Positions 45,874 to 54,466 are shown, counted from the stretch's first letter. The stretch: 64,000 nt of DNA from Thermoleophilia bacterium SCSIO 60948 (GCA_021496505.1 CP053031.1:2720001-2784000); one strand, 5' to 3'. The notes: generated by a model not told the origin, from the sequence alone. A program made the numbers and translations.

Positions 45874-46062
45874 TCAGGTCTTGCGCTCGAGGTTCGCCTG
45901 CTCCTGGCGCTTCTGAGTGGCCTTGTCCTCAGCCTCGGCGGCCTCGTTGGCGACCTCGTCCTTGCGCTCCTCGCGCCGGCCCTGCTTCTGCGTCTCCTTG
46001 TCGCCGGTGAGATCGCCGACGGCCTGCTTCACGCGGCCCGTGACCTTGTCCTGAAGTCCCAT
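45874..46062 (-). CDS. CsbD family stress protein
   Basis: This is a 62-aa hydrophilic, charge-rich protein of the CsbD family, small general-stress proteins of unknown mechanism. The signature GLQDKVTGRVKQAVGDLTGD at the N-terminus is typical. The rest is a Lys/Glu/Gln-rich helix. AAGGAG lies 7 nt before the ATG. The promoter at 46097-46120 matches the SigB/SigF stress-sigma pattern, in line with the family's known SigB control in Bacillus. Confidence 0.9.
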   Translation of the reverse strand: MGLQDKVTGRVKQAVGDLTGDKETQKQGRREERKDEVANEAAEAEDKATQKRQEQANLERKT

Positions 46063-46096
46063 CTGATGCTCCTTCGCGTCGGGGTGCCCGCGGCGT

Positions 46097-46120
46097 TTAC
46101 CCGTCCCTCAGAGCTCAAAC
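46097..46120 (-). promoter_or_regulatory. SigB/SigF-like promoter for csbD
   Basis: On the minus strand GTTT (46120-46117), 14 nt, then GGGTAA (46102-46097) fits the general-stress sigma pattern GTTT-N14/15-GGGTAW. The ATG lies 34 nt after the -10. Confidence 0.65.
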
Positions 46121-46133
46121 GCACCGGTGGCGA

Positions 46134-47945
46134 CTAGCCCTGTCCCGCCTCCTCGGCGGCCCGCTCGGCCGCCTCGAGCTGGCGCTCGATCAGGTCGAGG
46201 CCGGCGCTCCAGAACCCCGGATCGCGGAGGTCGACGCCGACGATCTCGCCGAGCTCCTCAGGGGGTAGTGAGCCACCCGCCTTGAGCATCTCGAGATAGG
46301 ACGGGACGAAGCCCTCGCCCTCCTCCTCGTAGCGCCGGTAGACCGACAGCGCGAGCAGGTGGCCGTAGGCGTAGGCGTAGACGTAGCCCGGCGTATCGAC
46401 GAAGTGCGGCACGTAGCTCCACCACGAGCCGTAGTCCTCCGAGCGCTCGACAGAGTCGCCGAGCAGGTCGGTCTGGGTGGCGAGCCAGTGCTCGGCGAAA
46501 TCGTCGGTCGACAGCTCGCCGCGCTCGCGCCGGTGGGTGTGGATCGCATCCTCGAAGCGGTTCATCGCGACCTGGCGGAAGACGGCCGCGACGGCTCCGT
46601 CGAGCGAGTCGGCGAGCAGGCCGAGCCGCGCGGCGGCGTCGGGAGCACGCTCGAGCATCCGCTCGAGGACGATCGTCTCGCCGAAGATCGAAGCCGTCTC
46701 GGCGACGGTCAGCGGCGTCGCGAACTGAAACAGCCCGCGCGGCCGCGCCAGCGAGGCGTGGACGCCGTGGCCGAGCTCGTGGGCCATGGTCAGCGCGTCG
46801 CGCGGGCGCGAGGTGTAGTTGAGCATCACGTACGGATGCGAGCTCGGGACGGTGTATGAGCAGAACGCGCCGCCGCGCTTGCCGCGGTCCGGCGGCGCGT
46901 CGATGTAGCCGTCGAAGAACGCCGCCGCCGCGTCGCCGAGCTCGGGCGAGAACCCGCGGTAGCAGTCGAGGACGAGGTCGCGCGCCTCGGCGTAAGGGAT
47001 CAGGGCGTCCGTCGTCGCCATCGGCGCCATGCGGTCGTAGTAGGCGAGCTGGTCGAGACCGAGCACCTTCGCCTTGAGGCGATACCAGCGCCGCGCGAGC
47101 TCGTAGCGCCCGACGACCGCCTCGATCAGCGCCTCGACCGACTCGTCAGATGCCTCGTTGGCGAGGTTCCGCGACGCGATCCAGCTCGGATAGGAGCGCA
47201 GCCGGTCCTTCGTCGCCTTGTCGGCGAGCAGGGTGTTGAAGACGAACGCGCGCGTTCGCAGTCCGGGCTGGAGGGCTTGGGTCACGGCGCCCGCGGCCTC
47301 GGCGCGACGCTCGCGATCGGGATCCTCGAAGCGAGACAGCGCCTCCATCAGCGCCACCGGCTCGTCGGAGTCCGACAGCTCGACCGTGACCGCCGAGATC
47401 TGCTCTGTGAACAGCCGCCGGAAGGCCGACGGACCGGTCACCGCGGTCTCCGTCAGCACCTTCTCCTCCGGCTCGGAGAGCTGGTGGGGGCGATAGCGGC
47501 GGAGAGTGCGCAGGTAGTGCGCCCAGCGCTCGGAGCCCTCGCCGGCGAGCATCCGGTCGGCGTGCTCGTCGGGGAGCTCGTTCCACTCGAGCTCGAAGAA
47601 CAGGAGCTCCGTCTCGAGCTCGGCGCCGCGCTCGCGGACCTTCTGGAGCAGCGCGCCGCGCTCGGGGTCCTGCGTGTCGGTCGTGAACAGCAGCGAGGCG
47701 TAGGAGCCGGCACGACCGACGAGGTCGAAGATCGCCTCGAGCTCGGCCATCACGGTGGCGAACCCGGACTCGTCGAGCTCGGCCACCCGGCCGCGGTGCG
47801 CGCTCGCCAGCTTCGTCCCACGCTCACGCGCCTGCTCGAGCAGCTCCAAGGCGCCCTCGGCGCCGCCACCTTCGACGAGCGGTTCGAGGTCCCACCTCGC
47901 CGCCGCCAGCTCCTCGTCTCGTCCCTGCGTTGCCTCTGCGCTCAT
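46134..47945 (-). CDS. pepF: M3 family oligoendopeptidase F
   Basis: This is a 603-aa cytoplasmic zinc metallopeptidase that degrades oligopeptides. The zinc site is HELGH with His389, Glu390 and His393 (MAHELGHGVHAS), and the third ligand Glu is in TASIFGET about 25 residues on. The N-terminal helical part and the late YGSWWSYVPHFVDTPGYVYAYAYGHLL block are typical of PepF. The ATG at 47945 follows TATCCT by 10 nt. Confidence 0.93.
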   Translation of the reverse strand: MSAEATQGRDEELAAARWDLEPLVEGGGAEGALELLEQARERGTKLASAHRGRVAELDESGFATVMAELEAIFDLVGRAGSYASLLFTTDTQDPERGALLQKVRERGAELETELLFFELEWNELPDEHADRMLAGEGSERWAHYLRTLRRYRPHQLSEPEEKVLTETAVTGPSAFRRLFTEQISAVTVELSDSDEPVALMEALSRFEDPDRERRAEAAGAVTQALQPGLRTRAFVFNTLLADKATKDRLRSYPSWIASRNLANEASDESVEALIEAVVGRYELARRWYRLKAKVLGLDQLAYYDRMAPMATTDALIPYAEARDLVLDCYRGFSPELGDAAAAFFDGYIDAPPDRGKRGGAFCSYTVPSSHPYVMLNYTSRPRDALTMAHELGHGVHASLARPRGLFQFATPLTVAETASIFGETIVLERMLERAPDAAARLGLLADSLDGAVAAVFRQVAMNRFEDAIHTHRRERGELSTDDFAEHWLATQTDLLGDSVERSEDYGSWWSYVPHFVDTPGYVYAYAYGHLLALSVYRRYEEEGEGFVPSYLEMLKAGGSLPPEELGEIVGVDLRDPGFWSAGLDLIERQLEAAERAAEEAGQG

Positions 47946-47991
47946 ATCCCGACCGAGGATATGGAGCCGGCCCGGCCGACCGAGACCGCGA

Positions 47992-48204
47992 TCAGTCGCG
48001 GTTCGGGATCAGGATCCAGAGCGCGATGTAGACGAGGAACTGCGGGCCCGGCAGGACGATCGAGATCACGAACGCCGCCCGGACCAAGAACGTCGAGACG
48101 TCGAAGCGGTCGGCGATCGCCGCGCAGACGCCGGCGATCATGCGGTTGCTCGGGCGTGAGAGCCCGGCCAGCCCCTCGTTCTTGGTCAGAGATCTGCGCG
48201 CCAT
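47992..48204 (-). CDS. PspC domain membrane protein
   Basis: This is a 70-aa protein. The PspC domain has NRMIAGVCAAIADRFDVSTFLVRAAFVISIVL followed by a second hydrophobic stretch LVYIALWILIP. PspC proteins are linked to envelope-stress responses. AAGGAGG precedes the ATG at 48204, which abuts the stop of the upstream gene at 48205, so the two are co-transcribed. Confidence 0.9.
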   Translation of the reverse strand: MARRSLTKNEGLAGLSRPSNRMIAGVCAAIADRFDVSTFLVRAAFVISIVLPGPQFLVYIALWILIPNRD

Positions 48205-48534
48205 CTAGGCCTCCTTGCGGCCCCGCGGAACCGCGAGGTCGAATCGAATCTTCTCCGGGTCGACGCTGCTCACGAGCGGCACGCCGAGCCGGTGGGCGAT
48301 CCGGTAGGACCAGGCGTAGGGCCACGGGATCGGCAGCAGGGGGGCGAAGTCGGCGACGTGGCCGTCCTTCATCTCGACCTCGACCACGAACTTCGAGGTC
48401 GGGAAGATGATGCCGCGCGGATTCTCGGCTCCGACGAGCCTCAGGCGCGCCGGGCCACCGTGGCCGCTGAGGTTCCTGACCTCGCGAACGAAGCGCCGGA
48501 TCCGGAACGGGTTGAAGTACTTGAGTCGGGACAC
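48205..48534 (-). CDS. Conserved hypothetical 109-aa protein
   Basis: I do not recognise the family. The first third is basic (KYFNPFRIRRFVREVRN); the middle has a short beta-rich stretch (KFVVEVEMKDG), followed by PIPWPYAWSYRIAHRLGVPLV. There is no clear membrane helix or signal peptide. The GTG at 48534 is chosen because the longer frame upstream would run into the promoter region and 5' end of the divergent ABC1 kinase gene. It is in one unit with the PspC gene downstream. Confidence 0.68.
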   Translation of the reverse strand: MSRLKYFNPFRIRRFVREVRNLSGHGGPARLRLVGAENPRGIIFPTSKFVVEVEMKDGHVADFAPLLPIPWPYAWSYRIAHRLGVPLVSSVDPEKIRFDLAVPRGRKEA

Positions 48535-48610
48535 ACGGAGCCCGTACCCGGCGGCGGCGCGGTGAGTCTCCCGGGCCCCGTGAACCCGGCTTGGCAGACT
48601 GAACTCTCGA

Positions 48611-50002
48611 ATGACCGACGGTGGAAAGGGACCGACGAAGGGCCGCGGCGCGCGGACCGCTCGGCTCGGGCGCGTCGCGATCGGCGGCGCGACTCGCTGG
48701 GCGGGTGACCGCTTCGACGTCCGCGGCTCCGACGAGGAGCGGAAGCGGCGCCGCGGCGACCGCGTCGTCAAGACGATCGACTCGCTCGTCGACCAGCTCT
48801 CGGTGATGCGCGGCGCGGCGATGAAGGCCGGTCAGGTTCTCTCCACCGTCGAGTTCCCCGGTCTCGACCCCGACCAGGCCGAGTACCTGCGTGGGCGCCT
48901 CGCGTCGCTTCGCGACGACGTCCCGGCCGTCGGCTGGAAGGAGATGTCGAAGGTGATGCGCGAGGAGTGGGGCCGCGACCCCGAGAAGGTCCTCGCGAAG
49001 ATCGACCACGAGCCCGCCGCCGCGGCATCGATCGGGCAGGTCTACCGCGGCACCGATCACGACGGTCGCGAGGTCGCGATCAAGGTCCAGTACCCGGGGG
49101 TGGCGGAGGCGGTCGAGTCCGACATGCGAAACGTGCGTCTGCTCTCGCCGATGCTGCGTCGCCTGATGCCCGGCCTCGACTTCAAGAGCGTCCTCGCCGA
49201 GCTCGCCCAGCGAATCAGTGAGGAGTGCGACTACGAGCTCGAGGCATCGACCCATCGCCGGATCGCGCGCTACTGGCGCGACCACCCCTTCGTCCACGTG
49301 CCTGAGGTCGACACGGAGCTCAGCCGGCGGCGCGTGCTGGTGACCGAGTGGGTCGACGGCAAGGACTTCGAGCAGGTCTCGGCGCTCGACGAGCCGACGC
49401 GCGACCGCTACGCCGAGATCGTCTACCGCTTCTTCTACGGCACGGTCCTCGGCCTAAACCAGGCGCTCGGCGACCCGCACCCCGGCAACTACCTGCTGAG
49501 GGAAGACGGCCGCGTCGCGTTCTTCGACTTCGGGATGATGAGCCGGCTCCCGGCCGACTATCTGCGCGAGGAGGGACGGGTCTTCCGCTCGATCCGCGAG
49601 GAGGACCCGGACGAGCTCGTCGGCGCGATGCACGAGCTCGGCTACCTGCCAGGCGAGCTCGCCGAGTGGGACGCCTCGGTGTTGATGAAGCAGATGCGGA
49701 TGGCCGGCTGGTGGCTCGTCTCCGAGGAGCCGATCCGGCTCGAGCCCGACGACCTGTGGCGCGGGGCGAACCCGATGCTCGAGGACTTCGGCGGCGAGAT
49801 GATGGATCAGATGCGGCGGATGACCGTGCCGCCCGTCGCGCTGCTGCTTCGCCGCATGGAGGGGCTGCTCTTCCAGGTCGCATCGACCGTGCGCGCCGAG
49901 GCCAACTGGGGCCTGCTGCTCCAGGAGTTGATCGAGGGCTCAGAGGAGCCGGTCAGCGAGCTCGGCCGCGAGCACGCCGAGTGGCTCGCGGCGAAGGTCT
50001 GA
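48611..50002 (+). CDS. ABC1/AarF (UbiB-like) atypical kinase
   Basis: This is a 463-aa protein of the ABC1/ADCK family. The family-specific KxGQ motif is KAGQ at residues 72-75, the Ala-rich loop is AAAASIGQVYRG, the VAIK-type Lys is in EVAIKVQYPG, the ECDYELEA block is near residue 206, and the catalytic region is DPHPGNYLL with FFDFGMM as the DFG motif. Such proteins act as regulatory ATPases, often for isoprenoid-quinone or lipid metabolism. A hairpin at 50014-50035 follows the stop. Confidence 0.92.
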   Translation: MTDGGKGPTKGRGARTARLGRVAIGGATRWAGDRFDVRGSDEERKRRRGDRVVKTIDSLVDQLSVMRGAAMKAGQVLSTVEFPGLDPDQAEYLRGRLASLRDDVPAVGWKEMSKVMREEWGRDPEKVLAKIDHEPAAAASIGQVYRGTDHDGREVAIKVQYPGVAEAVESDMRNVRLLSPMLRRLMPGLDFKSVLAELAQRISEECDYELEASTHRRIARYWRDHPFVHVPEVDTELSRRRVLVTEWVDGKDFEQVSALDEPTRDRYAEIVYRFFYGTVLGLNQALGDPHPGNYLLREDGRVAFFDFGMMSRLPADYLREEGRVFRSIREEDPDELVGAMHELGYLPGELAEWDASVLMKQMRMAGWWLVSEEPIRLEPDDLWRGANPMLEDFGGEMMDQMRRMTVPPVALLLRRMEGLLFQVASTVRAEANWGLLLQELIEGSEEPVSELGREHAEWLAAKV

Positions 50003-50013
50003 CCGCAGTCGCT

Positions 50014-50035
50014 CGGCCGTCTCGGCAGACGGCCG
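50014..50035 (+). terminator. Hairpin terminator after the ABC1 kinase gene
   Basis: CGGCCGTCT and AGACGGCCG pair perfectly over 9 bp with loop CGGC, starting 12 nt after the stop codon. No long T-tract follows. Confidence 0.55.
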
Positions 50036-50105
50036 TCAGGTCCGAGCGCTTCGGTTTCGCCGACCGCATGCCCTGATCTCCCCCGAGCCCGCGGGCTCCC
50101 CCGCC

Positions 50106-50111
50106 TACGAT
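50106..50111 (+). promoter_or_regulatory. Leaderless-type -10 box (TACGAT)
   Basis: TACGAT is followed by 7 nt and the GTG at 50119. Confidence 0.5.
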
Positions 50112-50118
50112 CGAACGA

Positions 50119-50466
50119 GTGAACGCTCGTGACGACATCGATCTCGAAGCGATCCGCGCCCATCTCGAGGCTCGCCTCGATGAGCTCGGCGGCCGGATCG
50201 ACGAGGCCGTGCGCCCGCCCGACGCCCAGTCGGGGATCAGCTTCGGCAAGCGCATCGGCGACGGCACGACCGAGGCTGTCGACCGCTTCGTCCGGGTCGG
50301 CGTCGCCGAGCAGCTCGACGAGTCCGGGAAGCAGGTGGCTCGGGCGCTCGAGAAGCTCGACGAGGGCAGCTACGGGACCTGCGACAACTGCGGCGCGGAG
50401 ATACCCGCCGGGCGGCTGCAGGCCCGGCCGGAGAGCGTGCTCTGCGTCGAGTGCGCCGCGGCTTGA
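50119..50466 (+). CDS. DksA/TraR-type zinc finger protein
   Basis: This is a 115-aa protein with an N-terminal helical part and a C-terminal four-Cys zinc finger: Cys88, Cys91, Cys109 and Cys112 in CDNCGAEIP and LCVEC. The finger matches DksA/TraR proteins, which enter the RNA polymerase secondary channel or act as general regulators. The coiled-coil arm is shorter than in DksA, and acidic tip residues are not obvious, so RNA polymerase control is only likely. The start follows TACGAT by 7 nt. Confidence 0.85.
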   Translation: MNARDDIDLEAIRAHLEARLDELGGRIDEAVRPPDAQSGISFGKRIGDGTTEAVDRFVRVGVAEQLDESGKQVARALEKLDEGSYGTCDNCGAEIPAGRLQARPESVLCVECAAA

Positions 50467-50600
50467 GCGTCCTCGCCGAGTCGCCGCTGACCCAAACTCC
50501 TCGGTCGTCGATCCGAACGTCCTCGGTTGGAGATCCCCGGGCTGATGCGTAGGCTGGCCCGCACGTCGCCGTAGGCGCCGGAAACCATGGGAGCTCGCGG

Positions 50601-50981
50601 TTGAGATCGAACAGGTGCGCCGTCGCGTTCGCGGCCGCGGTCATGGCGCTCGGGTGCGCAGCGCCGGCTTCGGCGGGGTCGGCGGGTAAGCCGACGACGG
50701 TCGTCTTCGTCGGCTCTGGCTACGTCAGCGATGGAACGACCTCGAGGGCGAACGCCTACGGTCGCCTCGAGACGGCGAAGAGATGCCTCGGCGGCCGCAC
50801 GGTCAAGATCTACGCGTTCATCGGCCAGACGAAGAAGCTCGTCGACGTCGATCGCTCGTCGCGCAACGGCTCCTGGGCAGGCGAGGGCTCGGTCCCCGGC
50901 TCACCCGACGGCTACCAGGTCGTGGCAGAGCGGGCGAAGCGCGGCAAGGTCGTATGTCGCGAGGGCAGCGTCGCGACCTGA
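50601..50981 (+). CDS. Secreted small protein, paralogue A of a tandem pair
   Basis: This is a 126-aa protein with a signal peptide (AFAAAVMALGCAAPASAGS) and a mature part of about 100 residues, predicted to be one small beta-rich domain with two Cys. I do not recognise the family. The second half (TVKIYAFIGQ, NGSWAGEGSVPG, YQVVAERAKRGKVVC) matches the next gene region by region, so the two arose by tandem duplication. The TTG start has GGAG 7 nt upstream; no ATG or GTG fits. Confidence 0.72.
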   Translation: MRSNRCAVAFAAAVMALGCAAPASAGSAGKPTTVVFVGSGYVSDGTTSRANAYGRLETAKRCLGGRTVKIYAFIGQTKKLVDVDRSSRNGSWAGEGSVPGSPDGYQVVAERAKRGKVVCREGSVAT

Positions 50982-51007
50982 TGAGAGATGCGAACGGAGG
51001 ACGAGGG

Positions 51008-51391
51008 ATGAAGCGAATCGCAACGACGGTTCTCGCCGTGGTGCTGGCGCTCTGCGTGTCTGCTCCGGCCGACGCCGGAAAGCCGCGCAAGAAGCCGACG
51101 AAGCCGGGCGTGACCAGCTACTCCTGGAATCCGGTGACCTCCGAGGCGGGCGTTTCCGGGTCGATCGACGCGGTCGAGCGCTGCGAGCCGGACCGGGTCG
51201 TTCGCGCCTTCGCGATCATCGGCGGAAACTCGCAGCCGCTCGATGTCACGGTCTCCGGCGTCCAGGGCGTCTGGAACGTCAGCGGGCCCGTCCCCTCGTA
51301 TCCGGACGCGATCAAGGTCAAGGTCGAGCGCAAGCGGGTCGGCAACACCGTCTGCAAGCGCGGCGTCCAGACGCAGGCCTTCTCCCGGTAG
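51008..51391 (+). CDS. Secreted small protein, paralogue B of a tandem pair
   Basis: This is a 127-aa protein with a signal peptide (MKRIATTVLAVVLALCVSAPADAGK), a Lys-rich mature N-terminus and a beta-rich domain. The segments VVRAFAIIGG, QGVWNVSGPVPSYPD and IKVKVERKRVGNTVC line up with those of the gene 26 nt upstream, including the two Cys. GGAGGACGAGGG precedes the ATG at 51008. A longer frame upstream is the other reading of paralogue A. Function is unknown. Confidence 0.75.
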   Translation: MKRIATTVLAVVLALCVSAPADAGKPRKKPTKPGVTSYSWNPVTSEAGVSGSIDAVERCEPDRVVRAFAIIGGNSQPLDVTVSGVQGVWNVSGPVPSYPDAIKVKVERKRVGNTVCKRGVQTQAFSR

Positions 51392-51394
51392 CGC

Positions 51395-53809
51395 TCAGCG
51401 GCCCGCGTCGGGGTCGCCCTCGACGGAGATCCGGGGCAGCGCGCGGTCGAGCCACGCCGGCATGTACCAGGCCGAGCGTCCGAGCAGCTCGAGGATCGCG
51501 GGGACGAGCAGGCAGCGGACGATCGTCGCGTCGACGGCGACCGCCACCGCCATCCCGACTCCGAACTGCTTGATCGTCGGGTCGCCGGAGATCACGAAGG
51601 CGCAGAAGACGGAGACCATGATGAGCGCCGCCGAGGTGATCACACGGGCGGTGCCCGCGACGCCGTGGACGATCGCCTCGCGCGCGTCCGACGTCGCCAT
51701 CCAGCCCTCGCGGACGTGTGACATCAGGAAGACCTCGTAGTCCATCGAGAGCCCGAACAGGATCGCGAACATCATCAGCGGCACGTAGGAGACGATCGGC
51801 ACCGCGCCCTCGAGCCCGACGAGCCGAGCCGTCCAGTCGTTGGAGAACACGAACGAGACGACGCCGAACGCGGCCGCGATGGAGAACGCGTTCATCACCA
51901 CCGCCTTCAGCGGCACGAGCAGCGACCGGAAGGCCAGCATCAAGACGATGAACGTGAGCAACAGGACGAGGCCGATGACGAGCGGCAACCGACCGGTGAT
52001 CTGCGTCGCGAGGTCGACGTAGCTCGCCGTCAGACCACCCACGGAGGCGGTCTCGTCGTTGCCGGCGGTCGCCTTCGGGAGGACGTCGTCACGGAGTGTC
52101 TCGACCAGGTCCGCGGTCCGTGGGGAGGAGGGCGCGCTCGTCGCCACCACCGTGAGCACGGCGGCGTCGCCGGCCTTGTTGACGAGCGGCGGGCTGACCT
52201 GATCGACGTCGTCGGTCCGCTCGATCTTCTTGCGCAGCGAGACGAGCCTCGGGTCGGACTCGGGTGAGCGCAGGTACTTGCGCTGCTTGTCGAGCTTTCG
52301 CTGCTGCGCCGCGCTCGGTCCGGGCGCCGGCGGGGCCTGAGCGCTCACCTGCTCCTGCGCCTGCTCGGATGCCTCGTCCGGCGGGATCCCTTCGCCCTCC
52401 AGCTGCTCGGTCAGCTGCGCGACCTGTTGTTGCTCTTGCTGCTGAGCTTGCTGCTCGGCCTGCTGCTTCTGGCGTTGTTGCTTTTGGTCGAGCTGGTTCA
52501 GCGAGGCCTGGTCGTTCTTCGCCGGCTTCTCGAGGTCGACGGAGACGAGGATCGTGCCGTTGGCGCCTGCCCCGAACCCGCCGCGGACGATGTCGTAGGA
52601 CTGCCGCGACTCGGTGTCCTTCGGCAGCGCGCCGTTGTCCTGCTGGCCGAGGGTCAGCGATCCGACCGGTATCGCCAACGCGATCAGGATCGCGAAGCCG
52701 GCGATCAGGCAGACGACTGGATGCCGCGTGACGGTCTCGGCCCAGCGCGCCCAGCCGTGGGGACGGTCGTCGTGGGGCTTGTGCCCCACCGGCAGCCGCA
52801 GGCTGTCGATGCGGCGGCCGAGCAACGAGAGGATCGCCGGCAGCAGCGTCACCGCGCCGACCATCGCGACCGCGACGACGATCGCTGCCGTGAACCCCAG
52901 CGTCGTCACGACCGGGATCTGGGCCGCCCAAAGGGCGAGCAGGGCGATGACGACCGTCGTTCCCGCGAAGACGACCGAGACGCCGGCCGTCGCCGTCGCC
53001 GCGCCGATCGCCTTCATCGTGTCGCGACCGTCGGCGCGGAAGCCGCGGTAGCGCGTGACCATGAACAGCGCGTAGTCGATGCCGACGCCGAGGCCGATCA
53101 TCGTCGCCAGAGCCGGCGCGGACGTCGGGATGTCGGTCAGGTGACTGAGCAGGGTCAGCGCCCCCAGTCCGATGACGAGCCCGATCACCGCGGTGACGAG
53201 CGGGATACCCATCGCCACGAGCGTTCCGAACGTGAACGCGAGGATGATCGCGGCGGCTACGATCCCGACGACCTCGGAGAGGTGCGTCGAGGGCTTGGAG
53301 ACCTTCTGGCCGAGGTAGCCGCCCGCGCCGACGTCGAGGCCGGCGTCGCCGAGCGGGTCGGAAACACCGACGAGGTGCTCGGCCTCGTCGACGGTGAGGT
53401 CCGACGGCCCGTCCTCCAGCAGCAGCGTGATGGTCCCAACGTCGCCCTTGCCGGTCAGCGAACCGCCGCGGTCGAACGGCCCCGTCGCTTTCCGCACTCC
53501 GGGGTCGCTCTGGTAGGCGCGGGTGACCTGCTCGATCGGCCGCTTGTACTCGGGCTTGGAGAGCTTCTCGCCGCTCGGTGCGCGGATCGCGATCGGGACG
53601 CTGCCGTTGGCCTGTGAGGGGAAGCGGTCGTCGAGCAGGTCGCTGGCCGTCTGGCTGTCGGTCCCCGGCAGCGTCAGGTTGTCGTTGGTCTCCGACCCGG
53701 CGGTCGCGGCGGCAGCACCGACGCCGACCGCGGCGACGATCCAGACCGCGAGCACGATCCACGCGTGGCGCGCGCAGAACGCTCCGAGATCGTGAAGCCT
53801 CTTCGCCAT
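51395..53809 (-). CDS. MMPL family RND transporter
   Basis: This is an 804-aa membrane transporter with the MmpL/YdfJ layout: a helix at residues about 15-38, a first soluble domain, five or six helices (IGLGVGIDYALFMVTRYRGF near residue 235), a second soluble domain and a second helix set with the repeat ILFGLSMDYEVFLMSHVREG. The duplicated GLGVGIDYALF and GLSMDYEVFL motifs carry the Asp-Tyr pair for proton transport. The second soluble domain contains a Gln-rich coiled-coil insert of about 50 residues. Lipid or hydrophobic compound export is likely; the cargo is unknown. The ATG at 53809 has GGTGGGGG close upstream. Confidence 0.9.
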   Translation of the reverse strand: MAKRLHDLGAFCARHAWIVLAVWIVAAVGVGAAAATAGSETNDNLTLPGTDSQTASDLLDDRFPSQANGSVPIAIRAPSGEKLSKPEYKRPIEQVTRAYQSDPGVRKATGPFDRGGSLTGKGDVGTITLLLEDGPSDLTVDEAEHLVGVSDPLGDAGLDVGAGGYLGQKVSKPSTHLSEVVGIVAAAIILAFTFGTLVAMGIPLVTAVIGLVIGLGALTLLSHLTDIPTSAPALATMIGLGVGIDYALFMVTRYRGFRADGRDTMKAIGAATATAGVSVVFAGTTVVIALLALWAAQIPVVTTLGFTAAIVVAVAMVGAVTLLPAILSLLGRRIDSLRLPVGHKPHDDRPHGWARWAETVTRHPVVCLIAGFAILIALAIPVGSLTLGQQDNGALPKDTESRQSYDIVRGGFGAGANGTILVSVDLEKPAKNDQASLNQLDQKQQRQKQQAEQQAQQQEQQQVAQLTEQLEGEGIPPDEASEQAQEQVSAQAPPAPGPSAAQQRKLDKQRKYLRSPESDPRLVSLRKKIERTDDVDQVSPPLVNKAGDAAVLTVVATSAPSSPRTADLVETLRDDVLPKATAGNDETASVGGLTASYVDLATQITGRLPLVIGLVLLLTFIVLMLAFRSLLVPLKAVVMNAFSIAAAFGVVSFVFSNDWTARLVGLEGAVPIVSYVPLMMFAILFGLSMDYEVFLMSHVREGWMATSDAREAIVHGVAGTARVITSAALIMVSVFCAFVISGDPTIKQFGVGMAVAVAVDATIVRCLLVPAILELLGRSAWYMPAWLDRALPRISVEGDPDAGR

Positions 53810-53826
53810 CCCCCACCCAGTTCGAC

Positions 53827-53849
53827 GTGCGCGGCTCGATCCCGCGACC
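53827..53849 (-). other. tRNA-like 3'-half remnant
   Basis: On the minus strand GGTCGCGGGATCGAGCC, then GCGCAC, resembles a tRNA T-arm: a near-paired 5-bp stem closed by G-C around ATCGAGC. I could not find matching D and anticodon arms upstream, so this is at most a fragment, for example an old integration scar, or chance. The rest of 53810-54032 holds no gene that I can see. Confidence 0.25.
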
Positions 53850-54032
53850 GGCAATCAAACACCGAACGCGCGGAAAGTCCAGCAGATCGGCCTCCGCGGC
53901 GGTGGCGAGCCGGCGGACGACGGTCGGGCGACGATCGGCGGCCACCTGCTGGCGCCGAATCGTCGCTCGACGCGATGGGCAGCGGTCCGTCGGCCGCAGC
54001 GGCGTCGGGCGGCCGCCCCGGGGGACGGCCTC

Positions 54033-54416
54033 CTAGCGCTGGATCAGCTCGATCCGGTAGTCGTCGGGGTCGCGGACGAAGCAGATCAGCGTGCCGTCCG
54101 GCCTGCCGCCGACGCGGTAGGGCGGCTTCTCGGGCTCGATCCCCTGCTCGGCGAGCTGCTCGAGCCGCGCTTCGATGTCCGAGGTCGAGATCGCGATGTG
54201 GTTGTAGCCCGTGCCGAGGTCGTAAGGACCCTCCTGGTCGCGGTTCCAGGTCAGCTCAAGGCGCGGTTCACCGCCGTCCTCGGGCATGTTCATGAAGACG
54301 TTTATCGCCTCGTCGCCGATCGGCTTGCGCCGCACCTCCTCGAAGCCGAGCGCCTCGTAGAACGCGACGGAGCGATCGATGTCGGTGATCCGGTAACAGG
54401 TGTGCAGGTAGCCCAT
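54033..54416 (-). CDS. gloA: Lactoylglutathione lyase-type glyoxalase I
   Basis: This is a 127-aa glyoxalase/VOC-fold metalloenzyme that isomerises the hemithioacetal of methylglyoxal and a thiol. The four metal ligands line up with the E. coli enzyme: His5, Glu54 (RLELTWN), His73 (YNHIAI) and Glu123 (RIELIQ). GYNHIAISTSDI and RDPDDYRIELIQR are close to typical GloA. As actinobacteria often lack glutathione, the thiol cofactor may differ (inference). The ATG is at 54416. Confidence 0.9.
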   Translation of the reverse strand: MGYLHTCYRITDIDRSVAFYEALGFEEVRRKPIGDEAINVFMNMPEDGGEPRLELTWNRDQEGPYDLGTGYNHIAISTSDIEARLEQLAEQGIEPEKPPYRVGGRPDGTLICFVRDPDDYRIELIQR

Positions 54417-54466
54417 GCGATGGCGCTACCCGAGTGGCGCCACGGACTACCGCCGGGCAGAAAACC

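Noticed and set aside
52427-53617. 396-aa plus-strand open frame opposite the MMPL gene
   Set aside because: Leu/Arg/Asp-rich antisense translation, including the complement of the Gln-rich run.
53810-54032. Complete tRNA gene
   Set aside because: Only a T-arm-like piece is seen; D arm, anticodon arm and acceptor pairing are missing.
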